Source: JAGPCK01 sp041675505 (lineage in GTDB: Bacteria > Bacteroidota > Bacteroidia > UKL13-3). From it: a stretch of 64,000 nt of DNA. The notes under the pieces were generated by a model. That model was given only the letters and a program-made list of their open reading frames with translations, ran no database searches and was not told where the DNA came from. Shown piece by piece: positions 24,622-33,841 of this stretch. Where the stretch lies: NCBI GenBank assembly GCA_041675505.1, contig JBAYTR010000005.1:62001-126000 (forward strand), given 5' to 3'. Position numbers and translations under genes: made by a program. Each line of letters begins with the position of its first letter. Position 1 is the stretch's first letter.

Positions 24622-24662
24622 TTCATTAAATTCTTAATGTTGAATGCTTAATTTTTAATTAA
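24622..24662. repeat. AT-rich 'attcttaatg' type intergenic repeat
   Basis: The bases after the DUF2911 gene consist of near-repeats of ATTCTTAATG and TGCTTAATTTTTAAT. The same words occur at 38820-38890 and 39590-39955, so this is one of several copies of a low-complexity intergenic repeat. Confidence 0.5.
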
Positions 24663-24739
24663 GGCAGTTTATTCAGTTGGAAAGAATAGCGTTAAACATT
24701 AATTCTTTTTTTACATCGAATAAGCAAAAACTTTAACTT

Positions 24740-25288
24740 GTGAAAAACAACTATACGCTACTTCTTTTTTTTGCTGCATTTTGCTTAATAAGCGTGCAGT
24801 GCAAAAAAGATGATGATAGTTATGCAAAAGAATTAGCCAAGTTACCACCTGCTACCACCAAAGGCCACAATACTTTTGGGTGTTTGATAAATGGAAAGGC
24901 ATTTCCTTCTGGTGCACCAGGCGAGCACATGCCATTGGCTTATTATGAAAACAATGAATTGTATATAAGTTATTCGACTCGCTTAGATCCATTCAGTCCA
25001 ATATTAGACAAAGGTGTTTCACTTCGGATTTTTAATAAAATATACTCAGAGGGTATATTCCAAATCAACCCTACTGGCAATGACCACTTCAGTGCTATTT
25101 GGGATGGGGATGTTTATCATTCCTACTTATGCAACATACCCCAAGATAAAGTTGCAACCATTGTCATCACCCGATTTGACTCAATTCATCATATTCTCTC
25201 AGGTATGTTCAGCTTTAAAGCAAAATCGAGAAAGAATGATAAAATTCTTCTCGTAGAACACGGCCGTTTCGATTTTTCTTACCAATAA
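24740..25288 (+). CDS. Hypothetical lipoprotein
   Basis: 182 residues read from a GTG start at 24740 (KNNYTLLLFFAAFCLISVQC), giving a lipoprotein signal with Cys at about position 21. The mature part NTFGCLINGKAFPSG is the opening of a common Bacteroidota lipoprotein family (DUF6252-like), followed by beta-rich sequence (NNELYISYSTRLD, GVSLRIFNK) and an end typical of the group (SGMFSFKAKSRKN, GRFDFSYQ). The function is unknown; the proteins are probably outer-membrane lipoproteins. No operon partner is close. Confidence 0.75.
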   Translation: MKNNYTLLLFFAAFCLISVQCKKDDDSYAKELAKLPPATTKGHNTFGCLINGKAFPSGAPGEHMPLAYYENNELYISYSTRLDPFSPILDKGVSLRIFNKIYSEGIFQINPTGNDHFSAIWDGDVYHSYLCNIPQDKVATIVITRFDSIHHILSGMFSFKAKSRKNDKILLVEHGRFDFSYQ

Positions 25289-25376
25289 TCATAGTTTTAT
25301 CACTAAAACCTAAAATGAGTAAAATCATTTTTTTGTTCGCCTCAGTTGGCTGTACTTTGTACTATAAAATTCGGTT

Positions 25377-26150
25377 ATGATACGTTTTGATTATTTAGAA
25401 GCCAATAAAGATAAATTTCGTGAGCAGTTTTTGATGGCCAGACCATTCCCACACATTGGAATTGATGAGGTTTGCGAGCCGGAGAAGGCCATTGAACTCT
25501 ACAACAGTATTCCCAATATTGAAACCAAAAGTGCTGATTACATTTTTGCAGCTGAGAAATACGAGAAATCAAAGTTCTGGACCATGGGTGGTGTTTTTCA
25601 GGAGTTGTACAATGACCTTACCTCTGAACGATTTAAAAACTGGCTGTGTTACGTGAGCAACGAAGAGGTGTTTATTGATGACACCTTTTATGGTGGAGGT
25701 ATTCACCAGGGTAAAAAAGGCAGTTTCCTTGATATGCATGCTGATTTTAACTACCACCCGCTCAACGATCATTGGTTCCGTAACCTCAACCTGTTGCTTT
25801 ACCTCAACAAAGACTGGAAGAAAGAATTTGGAGGCGAATTGAAACTGGAAGATAGCCGCAACGGTGTAAAAACAGAGGTGGATGTACCTTTTAACCGCTT
25901 AGCCATTATGTTATGTCGGGGGTATACTCTGCATGGTTATGACCCCATCAACTTTCCGGAAGGACAATTCAGAACTTCCATTGCTTCCTACGCTTATACC
26001 CTGCATAACGAGCCAACAGAATCATCACGCACCACCATGTGGAAAGTGAAGGAGGATGCCTCTTTCTTAAAGAAACTGGCTTCCAAAATATGGGTGCCGG
26101 CTGTAAAATTGAAGAGTAAGTTCACTAAGAGCAAAACGGCTGACCATTAA
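25377..26150 (+). CDS. 2-oxoglutarate/Fe(II)-dependent oxygenase family protein
   Basis: 257 residues of the prolyl-4-hydroxylase-like group (2OG-FeII_Oxy_3). The iron ligands are visible as HxD in DMHADFNYH and the distal His in GYTLHGYDP. The 2-oxoglutarate-binding Arg is in FRTSIASYAYT. NLNLLLYLNKDWKKEFGGELKL is the standard core strand. The substrate is unknown; relatives modify proteins or nucleotide-sugar or glycan precursors. A strong terminator follows at 26172-26200, so this is a single-gene transcript. Confidence 0.88.
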   Translation: MIRFDYLEANKDKFREQFLMARPFPHIGIDEVCEPEKAIELYNSIPNIETKSADYIFAAEKYEKSKFWTMGGVFQELYNDLTSERFKNWLCYVSNEEVFIDDTFYGGGIHQGKKGSFLDMHADFNYHPLNDHWFRNLNLLLYLNKDWKKEFGGELKLEDSRNGVKTEVDVPFNRLAIMLCRGYTLHGYDPINFPEGQFRTSIASYAYTLHNEPTESSRTTMWKVKEDASFLKKLASKIWVPAVKLKSKFTKSKTADH

Positions 26151-26171
26151 TCTCATTTAAAAAGATATCCG

Positions 26172-26203
26172 AAAGACGAAATGAAAGTTTCGTCTTTTTT
26201 TGT
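26172..26203 (+). terminator. Intrinsic terminator after the 2OG oxygenase gene
   Basis: A 10-bp perfect stem (AAAGACGAAA at 26172-26181, TTTCGTCTTT at 26188-26197) with a 6-nt loop is followed by a T run. It closes the oxygenase transcript just before folA. Confidence 0.88.
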
Positions 26204-26215
26204 TTTCTTTGATAC

Positions 26216-26710
26216 ATGATTATTTCACTTATTGTTGTTGCAGATGAGCATAATGGTATTGGTAAAAACAATCAATTGTTATGTCACCTGCCTGCCGACC
26301 TGAAATACTTTAAACAAACCACAACAGGGCACCACATTGTAATGGGGCGCAAAACCTATGACTCTGTGGGGAGGCCATTACCCAACAGGGTAAACATTGT
26401 TATCACCCGAAATAGTTTATTAAGTTTACCGGGGTGTGTGGTGGTGGCCGATTTGCAACAGGCCATGAGTTACGCAGCAGAGAACGGGGAAACAGAATTA
26501 TTTATAACCGGTGGCGGAACCATCTACGAACAAGCTATCGGCATTGCTAACCGCATTTATTTAACCCGTATTCATCACAACTTTGAAGCAGATACTTTTT
26601 TTCCGGTTATTGAACCTACCATGTGGAAGGAACTGAGTAGTGAGTTCAATGAGCGGGATGAGAAGAATACATACGATTACACCTTTCAGGTGTTGGAAAA
26701 ACTGAGTTAA
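26216..26710 (+). CDS. folA: Dihydrofolate reductase
   Basis: 164 residues. The enzyme reduces dihydrofolate to tetrahydrofolate with NADPH. Standard motifs are IISLIVVADEHNGIGKNNQLLCHLPADLKYFK, the NADPH loop GHHIVMGRKTYDSVGRPLPNRVNIVITRN and LFITGGGTIYEQAI. The length and motifs are ordinary. The acidic active-site residue is the Asp of LPADLKYF. It converges end to end with the minus-strand gene at 26711 with no spacer. Confidence 0.97.
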   Translation: MIISLIVVADEHNGIGKNNQLLCHLPADLKYFKQTTTGHHIVMGRKTYDSVGRPLPNRVNIVITRNSLLSLPGCVVVADLQQAMSYAAENGETELFITGGGTIYEQAIGIANRIYLTRIHHNFEADTFFPVIEPTMWKELSSEFNERDEKNTYDYTFQVLEKLS

Positions 26711-27391
26711 TTACTTCTCTGCGTCTCTGTTCATCTGAAACCCCAGCGTTTTAGCTGTCGGGAATCCTGAACTGTAGCTTTCCATGTTTTTCTGGTCAAC
26801 TGTAATGAAGTTGACTGCTTCTACAGGAGGTGCAATCAAATCAAAATTGAGGCAATAAAGCATAGCCTCTTCAATAATGCGCTGAATTTTTTCTTCGTTA
26901 AGTTCATGATGACTGATATCATTGAACAGAAAACTTAATGGTCTTTTGCCCTCTATAAAAAAGTGGTTGTCCTTGTTAATAAAAATGCGGGCTATCAGAA
27001 TGCCTATATCGTCCTGTCTGTTGTATTTAATGGAGTCAGAAAGAAAATTATATACCTGAATAAGTCCGCAGTACTCGCGCATTTTATCCTCTTTGATGTA
27101 GGGGTGTTTGTTGATGTGATGATCTTCGGCAAAGTCAAATACATTGGTATGCATCATGAGTACCAGTGTGTCTCCTGAGAATTTCAAATGCGCTTCAAAG
27201 TCACCTTTCTCACTATACTTAACTTCCACACCCTTATCTAAGGCAGCCATTTTACCGCTCAGTTTTTCCTCTACTTCATGCAACTTCTTTTTAAACTGTT
27301 GAAAGCTGTTCAGGGTATTTCGGTACACTAACTGTTTGGTGCATGATTTGGTGCTGAGCACTTGATAGATGTCATCAATTTTTGTTTCCAT
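26711..27391 (-). CDS. Conserved hypothetical protein downstream of proS
   Basis: About 226 residues from METKIDDIYQVLSTKSCTKQ. A longer frame would overlap the end of proS and is rejected. The start lies one base after the proS stop, so the two are one transcript. The N-terminus is helical with a heptad-like segment (TLNSFQQFKKKLHEVEEKLSGKM). The middle (VLMMHTNVFDFAEDHHINKHPYIKED, YCGLIQVYNFLSDSIKYNRQDD) and C-terminus (ILIARIFINKDNHFFIEGKRPLSFLF) are well-folded in appearance. I do not recognise the family and see no signal peptide, so it is probably cytoplasmic. Confidence 0.7.
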   Translation of the reverse strand: METKIDDIYQVLSTKSCTKQLVYRNTLNSFQQFKKKLHEVEEKLSGKMAALDKGVEVKYSEKGDFEAHLKFSGDTLVLMMHTNVFDFAEDHHINKHPYIKEDKMREYCGLIQVYNFLSDSIKYNRQDDIGILIARIFINKDNHFFIEGKRPLSFLFNDISHHELNEEKIQRIIEEAMLYCLNFDLIAPPVEAVNFITVDQKNMESYSSGFPTAKTLGFQMNRDAEK

Positions 27392-27392
27392 A

Positions 27393-28871
27393 TCAATACG
27401 CTTTAGCGAACAGAACTCTTTGTGCGGAAGGTTGGCCGGAGTATATACAGGTGCCTGTTTCCTGCACATTATTTAACGGTATGCAGCGAATGGTAGCCTT
27501 GGTTTCTTCTTTTATTTTTTCTTCAGTTGCAGGGGTGCCATCCCAATGTGCTGATATAAATCCACCCGGATTTTCGAGTTTTTCTTTAAACTCTTCATAG
27601 GTGTTTACTACATGTATATTCTGGTCACGGAAAGCCAGTGCTTTTTCATACAGGTTATTCTGAATCTGTTCCAGCAGGTGAGGTATTTTGTGTTCCAGAT
27701 CAACACTGCTTAATAGTTGTTTTTCCTTGGTATCTCTGCGGGCTACTTCTACTGTGCCGTTGTCAACATCACGCGGGCCAACAGCAATACGCACAGGTAC
27801 ACCCTTCAATTCATATTCGTTGAATTTCCAACCCGGTTTGTGTGTATCGCGGTTGTCGTATTTAACACTGATGTTTTGTTTTTCTAATTGTGCCTTAATA
27901 TTTTTAGCCACAGCATCCACTTTGCTCAACTCTTCGTCAGAGCGGTAAATGGGTACAATTACCACCTGAATAGGTGCAACACTGGGAGGTAATACCAAAC
28001 CTTCATCATCAGAGTGGGCCATAATCAAGGCTCCCATCAAACGGGTGGAAACGCCCCAGGAGGTGGCCCAAACGTAATCGAGCTTACCATCTTTTCCGGC
28101 ATATTTTACATCAAATGCTTTGGCAAAATTTTGTCCGAGGAAGTGGGAGGTACCCATTTGTAAAGCTTTTCCGTCCTGCATCAAACCTTCGATACAATAA
28201 GTGTCATCGGCTCCGGCAAAACGTTCGTTTGCTGTTTTTACACCTTTGATTACCGGAACTGCTAAAAATTTCTCGGCAAAATCAGCATATACTTCCAGCA
28301 TCTGTTTGGTTTCAACAATGGCTTCTTCTTTGGTAGCATGAGCCGTGTGGCCTTCCTGCCAAAGAAACTCTGTGGTGCGCAGAAATAAACGGGTACGCAT
28401 TTCCCAGCGTACTACATTGGCCCATTGGTTAATGAGAATAGGTAAATCGCGGTAGGATTGTATCCAGTTTTTATAGGTGCTCCATATAATGGCTTCTGAG
28501 GTTGGGCGTACCACAAGCTCTTCTGTAAGTTTTGCTTCAGGGTCAACAATCAATTTACCTTTATGGTCAGGATCTGTTTTAAGTCGGTAGTGTGTTACTA
28601 CAGCACATTCTTTGGCAAAACCTTCTGCATTTTTTTCTTCAGCTTCAAACAAACTTTTGGGCACAAACAGGGGGAAATAAGCATTTACGTGTCCTGTTGC
28701 TTTAAACTGTTTGTCCAACTCCTGCTGCATTTTTTCCCATATAGCGTAGCCGTAAGGCTTAATCACCATACAGCCCTTCACAGCTGAATGTTCAGCCAGA
28801 TCGGCATTATTGACCAGATTATTGTACCATTCTGAATAGTTCTCGCTGCGTTTTACTTTTTTATTTTCCAT
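27393..28871 (-). CDS. proS: Prolyl-tRNA synthetase (class II, eukaryote/archaeal-like type)
   Basis: 492 residues charging tRNA-Pro. The protein lacks the bacterial editing insertion and has the short eukaryote-like layout: SENYSEWYNNLVNNADLAEHSAVKGCMVIKPYGYAIWE, motif 2 region (RWEMRTRLFLRTTEFLWQEGHTAHAT), motif 3 (GVSTRLMGALIMAHSDDEGLVLPPSVAPIQVVIVPIY) and the anticodon-binding and C-terminal domains with CIP/CIY motifs near the end. This ProS type is normal for Bacteroidota. It is divergent from the lipoprotein gene at 29026. A TATTTTTG -7 element lies 44 bases upstream. Confidence 0.96.
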   Translation of the reverse strand: MENKKVKRSENYSEWYNNLVNNADLAEHSAVKGCMVIKPYGYAIWEKMQQELDKQFKATGHVNAYFPLFVPKSLFEAEEKNAEGFAKECAVVTHYRLKTDPDHKGKLIVDPEAKLTEELVVRPTSEAIIWSTYKNWIQSYRDLPILINQWANVVRWEMRTRLFLRTTEFLWQEGHTAHATKEEAIVETKQMLEVYADFAEKFLAVPVIKGVKTANERFAGADDTYCIEGLMQDGKALQMGTSHFLGQNFAKAFDVKYAGKDGKLDYVWATSWGVSTRLMGALIMAHSDDEGLVLPPSVAPIQVVIVPIYRSDEELSKVDAVAKNIKAQLEKQNISVKYDNRDTHKPGWKFNEYELKGVPVRIAVGPRDVDNGTVEVARRDTKEKQLLSSVDLEHKIPHLLEQIQNNLYEKALAFRDQNIHVVNTYEEFKEKLENPGGFISAHWDGTPATEEKIKEETKATIRCIPLNNVQETGTCIYSGQPSAQRVLFAKAY

Positions 28872-28914
28872 TGACCTTGATGCTTGGAATAGTATTTGTT
28901 AAATTTAATGTGGG

Positions 28915-28922
28915 CAAAAATA
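28915..28922 (-). promoter_or_regulatory. Candidate -7 element of the proS promoter
   Basis: TATTTTTG on the minus strand matches the Bacteroidota TAnnTTTG consensus exactly. No TTTG is seen 19 bases upstream, so only half of the promoter is supported. It would give a leader of about 37 bases. Confidence 0.4.
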
Positions 28923-29025
28923 AGGTTTAATCAGCTTAGTTGAGGTATGTGTACCCGGTCAATTTTACCTTTGGTTTAACTAACTTGCCTTTGTTCCGGT
29001 CAGGTAATTTATTTAACCGTTCAAC

Positions 29026-30105
29026 ATGAAAACAGGTATTTACATTTTGGGTTTTTTCGGAGTGCTATGGGCGGGCTGTCAGCCGGCACGTACTTACGTA
29101 AAGGTGGATGACGATGTTTACTACAGTCGTAAAGATGCACAGCAGGAACGGAATGAATATTTAGCAAAAACTAAGGAGACGGCTGCACCCGTGATGAAAA
29201 GCACGGAGTATGTAATTGAAGGTGAAAATCAGGATTCGGTCGCCATTAGTGACACACTTCCCGACAACGATGTTTTAACAGATGTGCCGTCAAAAGAAGA
29301 AAGAAGTTATTTTGATGAAAACGGGGTGGCTTATGGTACTGATGACTGGGGCACTTACAATTCACCTTCGCCTTACTACGGTGGATTCATGGGTAGCCCG
29401 TTCGGTTTTCAGCCCAGTCCGTTTTGGACTCCCGGATGGCACTTTTCAGTAGGATACACCTGGGGTTTTCCTTCCACCTATTTTGGCAATCCTTACGGTT
29501 ACGGAGGCATGGGATATAATTCTCCTTTTTATTCGCCATTTTGGAACACCGGCTGGGGTTCTTATTACAGCCCTTACAATTATTACGGATTCAATCCCTA
29601 TAATGGCGGTTACAGTACTACACCCGGTGTAATTATGTATGATAACCGTCCTTCAGCAACACGTACCCCGCGCACACAGGGAAATCGTTCTTTACCCGGC
29701 AGAGTGTATAACAGAGGAAATGTAGTTCCTGTTCAACCCAACAGAACTGTGCAACCTCGTAAAGAAACCATTACTCCCCGTTCAGGTTCACAACCGGTGC
29801 AGGTTCAACCTGCGCAACCCGCTGCACCTGCACGCGTTCCGGTTACTCCGTCAAATCAGCCTCAAAATAATTTACCGAATGTAGCCCCGAAAAACCAGGT
29901 TACTCCGCAACCACAAGTGCCTGTCAATAAACGTGAGGAGCGCATTGAACGATTGAAAGAAAGGCAACGGGAACAGCGTATTGAAAGGCAAGAGAGACAA
30001 CAAAGACAGCCTGAATCTCGTCCGGCACCACAGGTAAGGCCCGCGTCTCCGGCACCGACTCCTGCGCCAAGAACTCCTGCTCCACGTCAAGGTAGAATAA
30101 GGTAA
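29026..30105 (+). CDS. Low-complexity lipoprotein (Gly/Tyr/Phe core, Pro/Arg/Gln tail)
   Basis: 359 residues with a lipobox (ILGFFGVLWAGC). Residues 95-200 are Gly, Tyr, Phe, Ser and Pro rich (SPYYGGFMGSPFGFQPSP, YNYYGFNPYNGGY). The last 150 are Pro, Gln and Arg rich with a charged stretch (NKREERIERLKERQREQR). This layout is found in Bacteroidota next to proS and is sometimes mis-annotated as prolyl-tRNA synthetase or vitellogenin-like; it has no synthetase motif. It is probably a surface or periplasmic lipoprotein of unknown role. The FadL-like gene begins ten bases after its stop. Confidence 0.78.
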   Translation: MKTGIYILGFFGVLWAGCQPARTYVKVDDDVYYSRKDAQQERNEYLAKTKETAAPVMKSTEYVIEGENQDSVAISDTLPDNDVLTDVPSKEERSYFDENGVAYGTDDWGTYNSPSPYYGGFMGSPFGFQPSPFWTPGWHFSVGYTWGFPSTYFGNPYGYGGMGYNSPFYSPFWNTGWGSYYSPYNYYGFNPYNGGYSTTPGVIMYDNRPSATRTPRTQGNRSLPGRVYNRGNVVPVQPNRTVQPRKETITPRSGSQPVQVQPAQPAAPARVPVTPSNQPQNNLPNVAPKNQVTPQPQVPVNKREERIERLKERQREQRIERQERQQRQPESRPAPQVRPASPAPTPAPRTPAPRQGRIR

Positions 30106-30115
30106 TTGTAAGCGG

Positions 30116-31630
30116 ATGAACAGACTGTTAATACTGACAGTATTTTGGAGTATGCAGGTATTGCATGCCTCAGCACAAAATGAAGAAGATATTTTACGCT
30201 ATTCTGTTTACCAGATTGGCGGTAATGCCCGGGCTGTTGCTTTAGGTGGTGCCACCGGAGCGATGGGTGCTGATATGTCGGCCTTGTCGAATAACCCTGC
30301 CGGATTGGGATTGTACCGCAAAAGTGAGTTCACGCTTTCGGCCTCGGTTTTTAATGCATCCAATTCATCTGATTATTTTTCACAAACAACTAAAACAGGC
30401 AATACAAGTTTTCATTTTCCTAATTTGGGTGTGGTAAAAGCAAATACCCACCAACGTAAAGGTAAGCCGGTTGATAAAGGTTGGATGAACTATAATTTTG
30501 GTTTTAGCTTAAACAGGGCTGCGAGTTACAACAGTACAACTGATTTTGCAGGCATGAACAACAGCTCATCTTACTTGCAATCACTGGCTCAACAAGCGAA
30601 CGGAACAGATTACAACCAGCTGAGTGACTTTACAGATTATGGTTTGGCCTGGAAAGTTTATTTGATTGACACCGTTGGAAATAATTCCGCAGATTATAAA
30701 AGCAGTATTCCGCAAGGAACTGGGTTGTTGTTGCAGCAGTTTTACCGGGCAGAAAGGGAAGGGCGTATTAATGATCATAACTTTTCGTTTGCTACCAGTT
30801 ACAATGATGTGCTTTATCTGGGTGCTACACTTACACTCAGTAGTGTCAGGTTTCGGGTATCCTCTTCCTTCTATGAAGGTGATGTGTACGATACCATCAA
30901 TTCAGGTACTGTACCTTTTGATGCAGAGCTTACTCCTTACAGCAGTATACGCGTAAGCGATGAACTAAACGCTTTAGGTTTCGGCATTAACGGAAAACTT
31001 GGCGTTATCTATAGCCCTTTTGAATTCATTCGAATTGGAGCGGCTTACCATACTCCGCGTTACCTTAGCATGAATGATTACTTTAGTAAGACAATTACTG
31101 TTGGTTTTGATGATGGTAGTTTTGCCTCACTATCCTCGGGTGAAGGATATTATGAATACACCATTAAAACTCCAGGAAAAACTATGTTCAGTGTTACAGG
31201 TATACTGCCCAAAAAAGGACTTATCAATGTTGATGTGGAGCAGGTGGATTACCGCAACGGAAAACTAAAGGCAGATGACTACAGTTTTTCTGAAGCCAAT
31301 CAAATGGCCAATCAGTTGTACCGAAAAGCTATGAATGTTAAAGCCGGTGCAGAATACCGTTACGGTTACTGGTATTTCAGGGGCGGGTATGCAATGATGG
31401 GCAATCCATACAAGTCATCCATCATTACCAATAAAGAGGGAAGGACACGTACCGTTACCGGAGGGGTGGGTTACCGCAAAGGAGATTATTATTTGGATTT
31501 TGCGTTTGCTACGGCAAAATCTACTTCTTTTTATACACCTTACGTCATGGTTTCGGGTGCTGAAACACCCACAGCGGTCAACACCATTATCCGCAATAGT
31601 TTTATTGTTACCGGTGGGTTTAAATTTTAA
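30116..31630 (+). CDS. OmpP1/FadL-family outer-membrane transporter
   Basis: 504 residues with signal peptide MQVLHASAQ. The N-terminus of the mature protein has the FadL/TodX signature region (YQIGGNARAVALGGATGAMGADMSALSNNPAGLGLYRKSEF), and the rest is a beta barrel ending in NSFIVTGGFKF with a C-terminal Phe. The family passes long-chain fatty acids or hydrophobic compounds across the outer membrane; the substrate is not readable here. The last 11 bases overlap the convergent prenyltransferase gene. It is cotranscribed with the lipoprotein at 29026. Confidence 0.88.
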   Translation: MNRLLILTVFWSMQVLHASAQNEEDILRYSVYQIGGNARAVALGGATGAMGADMSALSNNPAGLGLYRKSEFTLSASVFNASNSSDYFSQTTKTGNTSFHFPNLGVVKANTHQRKGKPVDKGWMNYNFGFSLNRAASYNSTTDFAGMNNSSSYLQSLAQQANGTDYNQLSDFTDYGLAWKVYLIDTVGNNSADYKSSIPQGTGLLLQQFYRAEREGRINDHNFSFATSYNDVLYLGATLTLSSVRFRVSSSFYEGDVYDTINSGTVPFDAELTPYSSIRVSDELNALGFGINGKLGVIYSPFEFIRIGAAYHTPRYLSMNDYFSKTITVGFDDGSFASLSSGEGYYEYTIKTPGKTMFSVTGILPKKGLINVDVEQVDYRNGKLKADDYSFSEANQMANQLYRKAMNVKAGAEYRYGYWYFRGGYAMMGNPYKSSIITNKEGRTRTVTGGVGYRKGDYYLDFAFATAKSTSFYTPYVMVSGAETPTAVNTIIRNSFIVTGGFKF

Positions 31631-32483
31631 AGAACAGCATACTCAGAATGCCTGTAAGCATAATTACTTTACAGTAGCTGCTCAGTAAACTAAAGTCTCT
31701 TTTTTTATCTGCCTTTTTCAGTTTAAAAAGAAAAATGTTCATGGGTACTAATACGGCCAGCACGCCATAGGCTAAATAAAACCATCCCATTCGCTGTGCC
31801 TGAAACAGTGTGTAAAACAATAACACCAGCATCAGCGTGCTCATAATAAATGATACCACTAACTTGGCCGGACGAATGCCCATTTCAATAGGTAAAGTTC
31901 GTGCGGCATACTTAGCATCACCTTTCATGTCTTCAATGTCTTTGATAATCTCCCTAACCAGTGTGATGAGAAAGGCAAAACCCGCATAGGCCAGTATATA
32001 ATTCATGCTGATGTTGTTGTCGAACAAGGGTAACATGAGCAAACTGATACCTGTAAGTGCAGCTACGGTGAGGTTACCTATGAAGAAGCGTTTCTTTAAT
32101 CGCGAAGAGTAAATCCACAGCAGTAATATGGCTGCTGAAAAAAGTAAGGCAATGCGCCACGAGAGTAATAAACCCATCAACAAGGCCGCTGCATTAAAAA
32201 CAAAATGCCATATCATGGCCCATCTGCGGGAAATGGATTTGCCTACCACCACCTTGCGGGGTTTATTAACCAAATCCAGTTTTACATCAATGTAATCATT
32301 CAGTATGTATCCGGCTGCAGCAATAAGCAGCGTACCGCTTAGCAACATCAAAAAACGGGTGGAGATAAAGTGAGATATGTGTTGGTAATCGGAGAGGCAC
32401 CAGGCTGCCAGCAACTGGGTGAGCAGCAGAATCAGCAGGTTGAGCCAGCGGATGAGTGAAAAGAAGTCAATGATTTTTTTCAC
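31620..32483 (-). CDS. UbiA-family prenyltransferase (geranylgeranylglycerol-phosphate type)
   Basis: 287 residues, about eight membrane helices. The first Asp-rich motif is NDYIDVKLDLVNKPRKVVVGKSIS and the second is REIIKDIEDMKGDAKYAARTLPIEMG. These bind prenyl diphosphate through Mg2+. In Bacteroidota this gene is usually annotated as geranylgeranylglycerol-phosphate geranylgeranyltransferase, but menaquinone or other acceptors are possible. It follows the HAD phosphatase and DUF2520 genes with 9 and 39 base gaps; this trio is a recurring Bacteroidota cluster, probably an operon. Confidence 0.88.
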   Translation of the reverse strand: MKKIIDFFSLIRWLNLLILLLTQLLAAWCLSDYQHISHFISTRFLMLLSGTLLIAAAGYILNDYIDVKLDLVNKPRKVVVGKSISRRWAMIWHFVFNAAALLMGLLLSWRIALLFSAAILLLWIYSSRLKKRFFIGNLTVAALTGISLLMLPLFDNNISMNYILAYAGFAFLITLVREIIKDIEDMKGDAKYAARTLPIEMGIRPAKLVVSFIMSTLMLVLLFYTLFQAQRMGWFYLAYGVLAVLVPMNIFLFKLKKADKKRDFSLLSSYCKVIMLTGILSMLFFKI

Positions 32484-32492
32484 GCGGGGTAA

Positions 32493-33023
32493 TTACCAAA
32501 TGAGGTTTTCACTTTCTTCCACGTTCCACTTGCCTTGTATTTTCATCACTTGCTCCAGCACATCGCGCACACAGCCTTTGCCCCCTTTTTTTGGAGAGGT
32601 GTATAAACTTACCTGTTGAATATCTCCCACAGCATCTTTGGGGCAACAGGGTACACCCACTTGTTTCATGATGGCACGGTCAGGGATATCATCGCCCATG
32701 TACAGGATGTGTTCAGTGTTCATTTGGTGTTCTTTAATGTAGCTGTTAAACTGTTCGAGTTTATTGGCCACACCTGCATATATATCGGTAATGCCCAAAC
32801 CTTGCAAACGTTTTATCACACCGGGAGATTTTCCTCCGGTAATAATGACTATGCGGTAGCCTTTTTTTACGGCCAGTTGCAAAGCATACCCGTCTTTGAT
32901 GTTGAATACGCGCAGTTGTTCGCCTGTATCGGTGGCCAGTACGCTGCCATCAGTAAGTACACCATCTACATCCAACATAAAAGTATTTACGTGGTGAAGT
33001 TTGTTTAAGAATTCATTGCTCAT
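32493..33023 (-). CDS. kdsC: HAD-IIIA phosphatase, KDO-8-phosphate phosphatase-like
   Basis: About 176 residues from MSNEFLNKLHHVNTFMLDVDGVLTDGS, an internal Met that gives the family N-terminus. The HAD motifs are DVDGVLTDG (nucleophile and acid Asp), IITGG (motif II), K in KGYRIVI and the metal-binding MGDDIPDRAIMKQVG. The size and motifs match KdsC, which makes KDO for lipopolysaccharide, although relatives act on other sugar phosphates. It lies between DUF2520 and the prenyltransferase. Confidence 0.85.
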   Translation of the reverse strand: MSNEFLNKLHHVNTFMLDVDGVLTDGSVLATDTGEQLRVFNIKDGYALQLAVKKGYRIVIITGGKSPGVIKRLQGLGITDIYAGVANKLEQFNSYIKEHQMNTEHILYMGDDIPDRAIMKQVGVPCCPKDAVGDIQQVSLYTSPKKGGKGCVRDVLEQVMKIQGKWNVEESENLIW

Positions 33024-33062
33024 TGCTACAAATCTAAACAAATGTGCTGGCTGATGTGTCAG

Positions 33063-33836
33063 TTATGTGTTATGTTTTTTCTGTATGAGCGCGGTAAGCA
33101 ATTCATATACCTGCTTTGCCTCGGCATTGTTTTGAAGCAGTTCGAGGTGCTTAGTGATTACACCTGCGTCATTACGTTTAGCCGGACCGGTTTGAATCTT
33201 GTGCGGGTTTTGTTTCATGGCATCCTGTAAGGCCGCTGTGAGTAAGGAATGCAGCAGGTTAACGGGGAGTTTGTTGGCTTCGAGTAATTCGTAAGCAGTG
33301 CCGTAAAGGTAATTGGTGAAATTATTGGCAAACACCGCTGCCAGGTGCAGTTGTAATCGTTTGGCTGAATCCATGCGGTGAACATGGTTCGAAATTCTGT
33401 CGGCCAGTATGCTGAGCTTCTCTTCTGATGTATTGTTGTTGCCTTCAATGCAAAGAGGAATGTTCAGAAAATCCTTCAGCTCATTTTTGTTAAAGGTTTG
33501 TACCGGGTAAAAAACTCCGTATTGATAGGAACTCTTATTCAAAACATCTAATGGCGTACTACCTGAACAATGTGCCACTACCTGTTGTCCCAAATTGAGT
33601 TGTGCCGCAATGGACGCAATGGCTGAGTCTTTTACACACAGCAACACCATATCGGCTGTGGGGTCAATATTACTGAGGTTGGTATCAGCCAATGCATTCA
33701 CTTCTTTTGCCAATGCATTCGAATGGTTGAGGTGCTGGCTGATAACCTGCAACACCGTTTGACCATTGTGGTGTAGTGAATGGGCCAGATTCCACGCGAG
33801 GTTTCCGGCACCGATGATGGTAATTTTGTAAGACAT
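33063..33836 (-). CDS. DUF2520 Rossmann-fold protein (ProC/F420-type)
   Basis: 257 residues. The N-terminal dinucleotide-binding motif ITIIGAGNLAWNLAHSL and the VLLCVKDSAI strand are typical of pyrroline-5-carboxylate reductase-like enzymes. The C-terminal DUF2520 helical domain is seen in LHLAAVFANNFTNYLYGTAYELL and LTAALQDAMKQNPHKIQTGPAKRNDAGVI. The substrate is unknown. It is the first gene of a likely operon with the HAD phosphatase and prenyltransferase. Its start lies directly beside a decayed ccmF fragment (33842-33928). Confidence 0.88.
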   Translation of the reverse strand: MSYKITIIGAGNLAWNLAHSLHHNGQTVLQVISQHLNHSNALAKEVNALADTNLSNIDPTADMVLLCVKDSAIASIAAQLNLGQQVVAHCSGSTPLDVLNKSSYQYGVFYPVQTFNKNELKDFLNIPLCIEGNNNTSEEKLSILADRISNHVHRMDSAKRLQLHLAAVFANNFTNYLYGTAYELLEANKLPVNLLHSLLTAALQDAMKQNPHKIQTGPAKRNDAGVITKHLELLQNNAEAKQVYELLTALIQKKHNT

Positions 33837-33841
33837 GGCAG

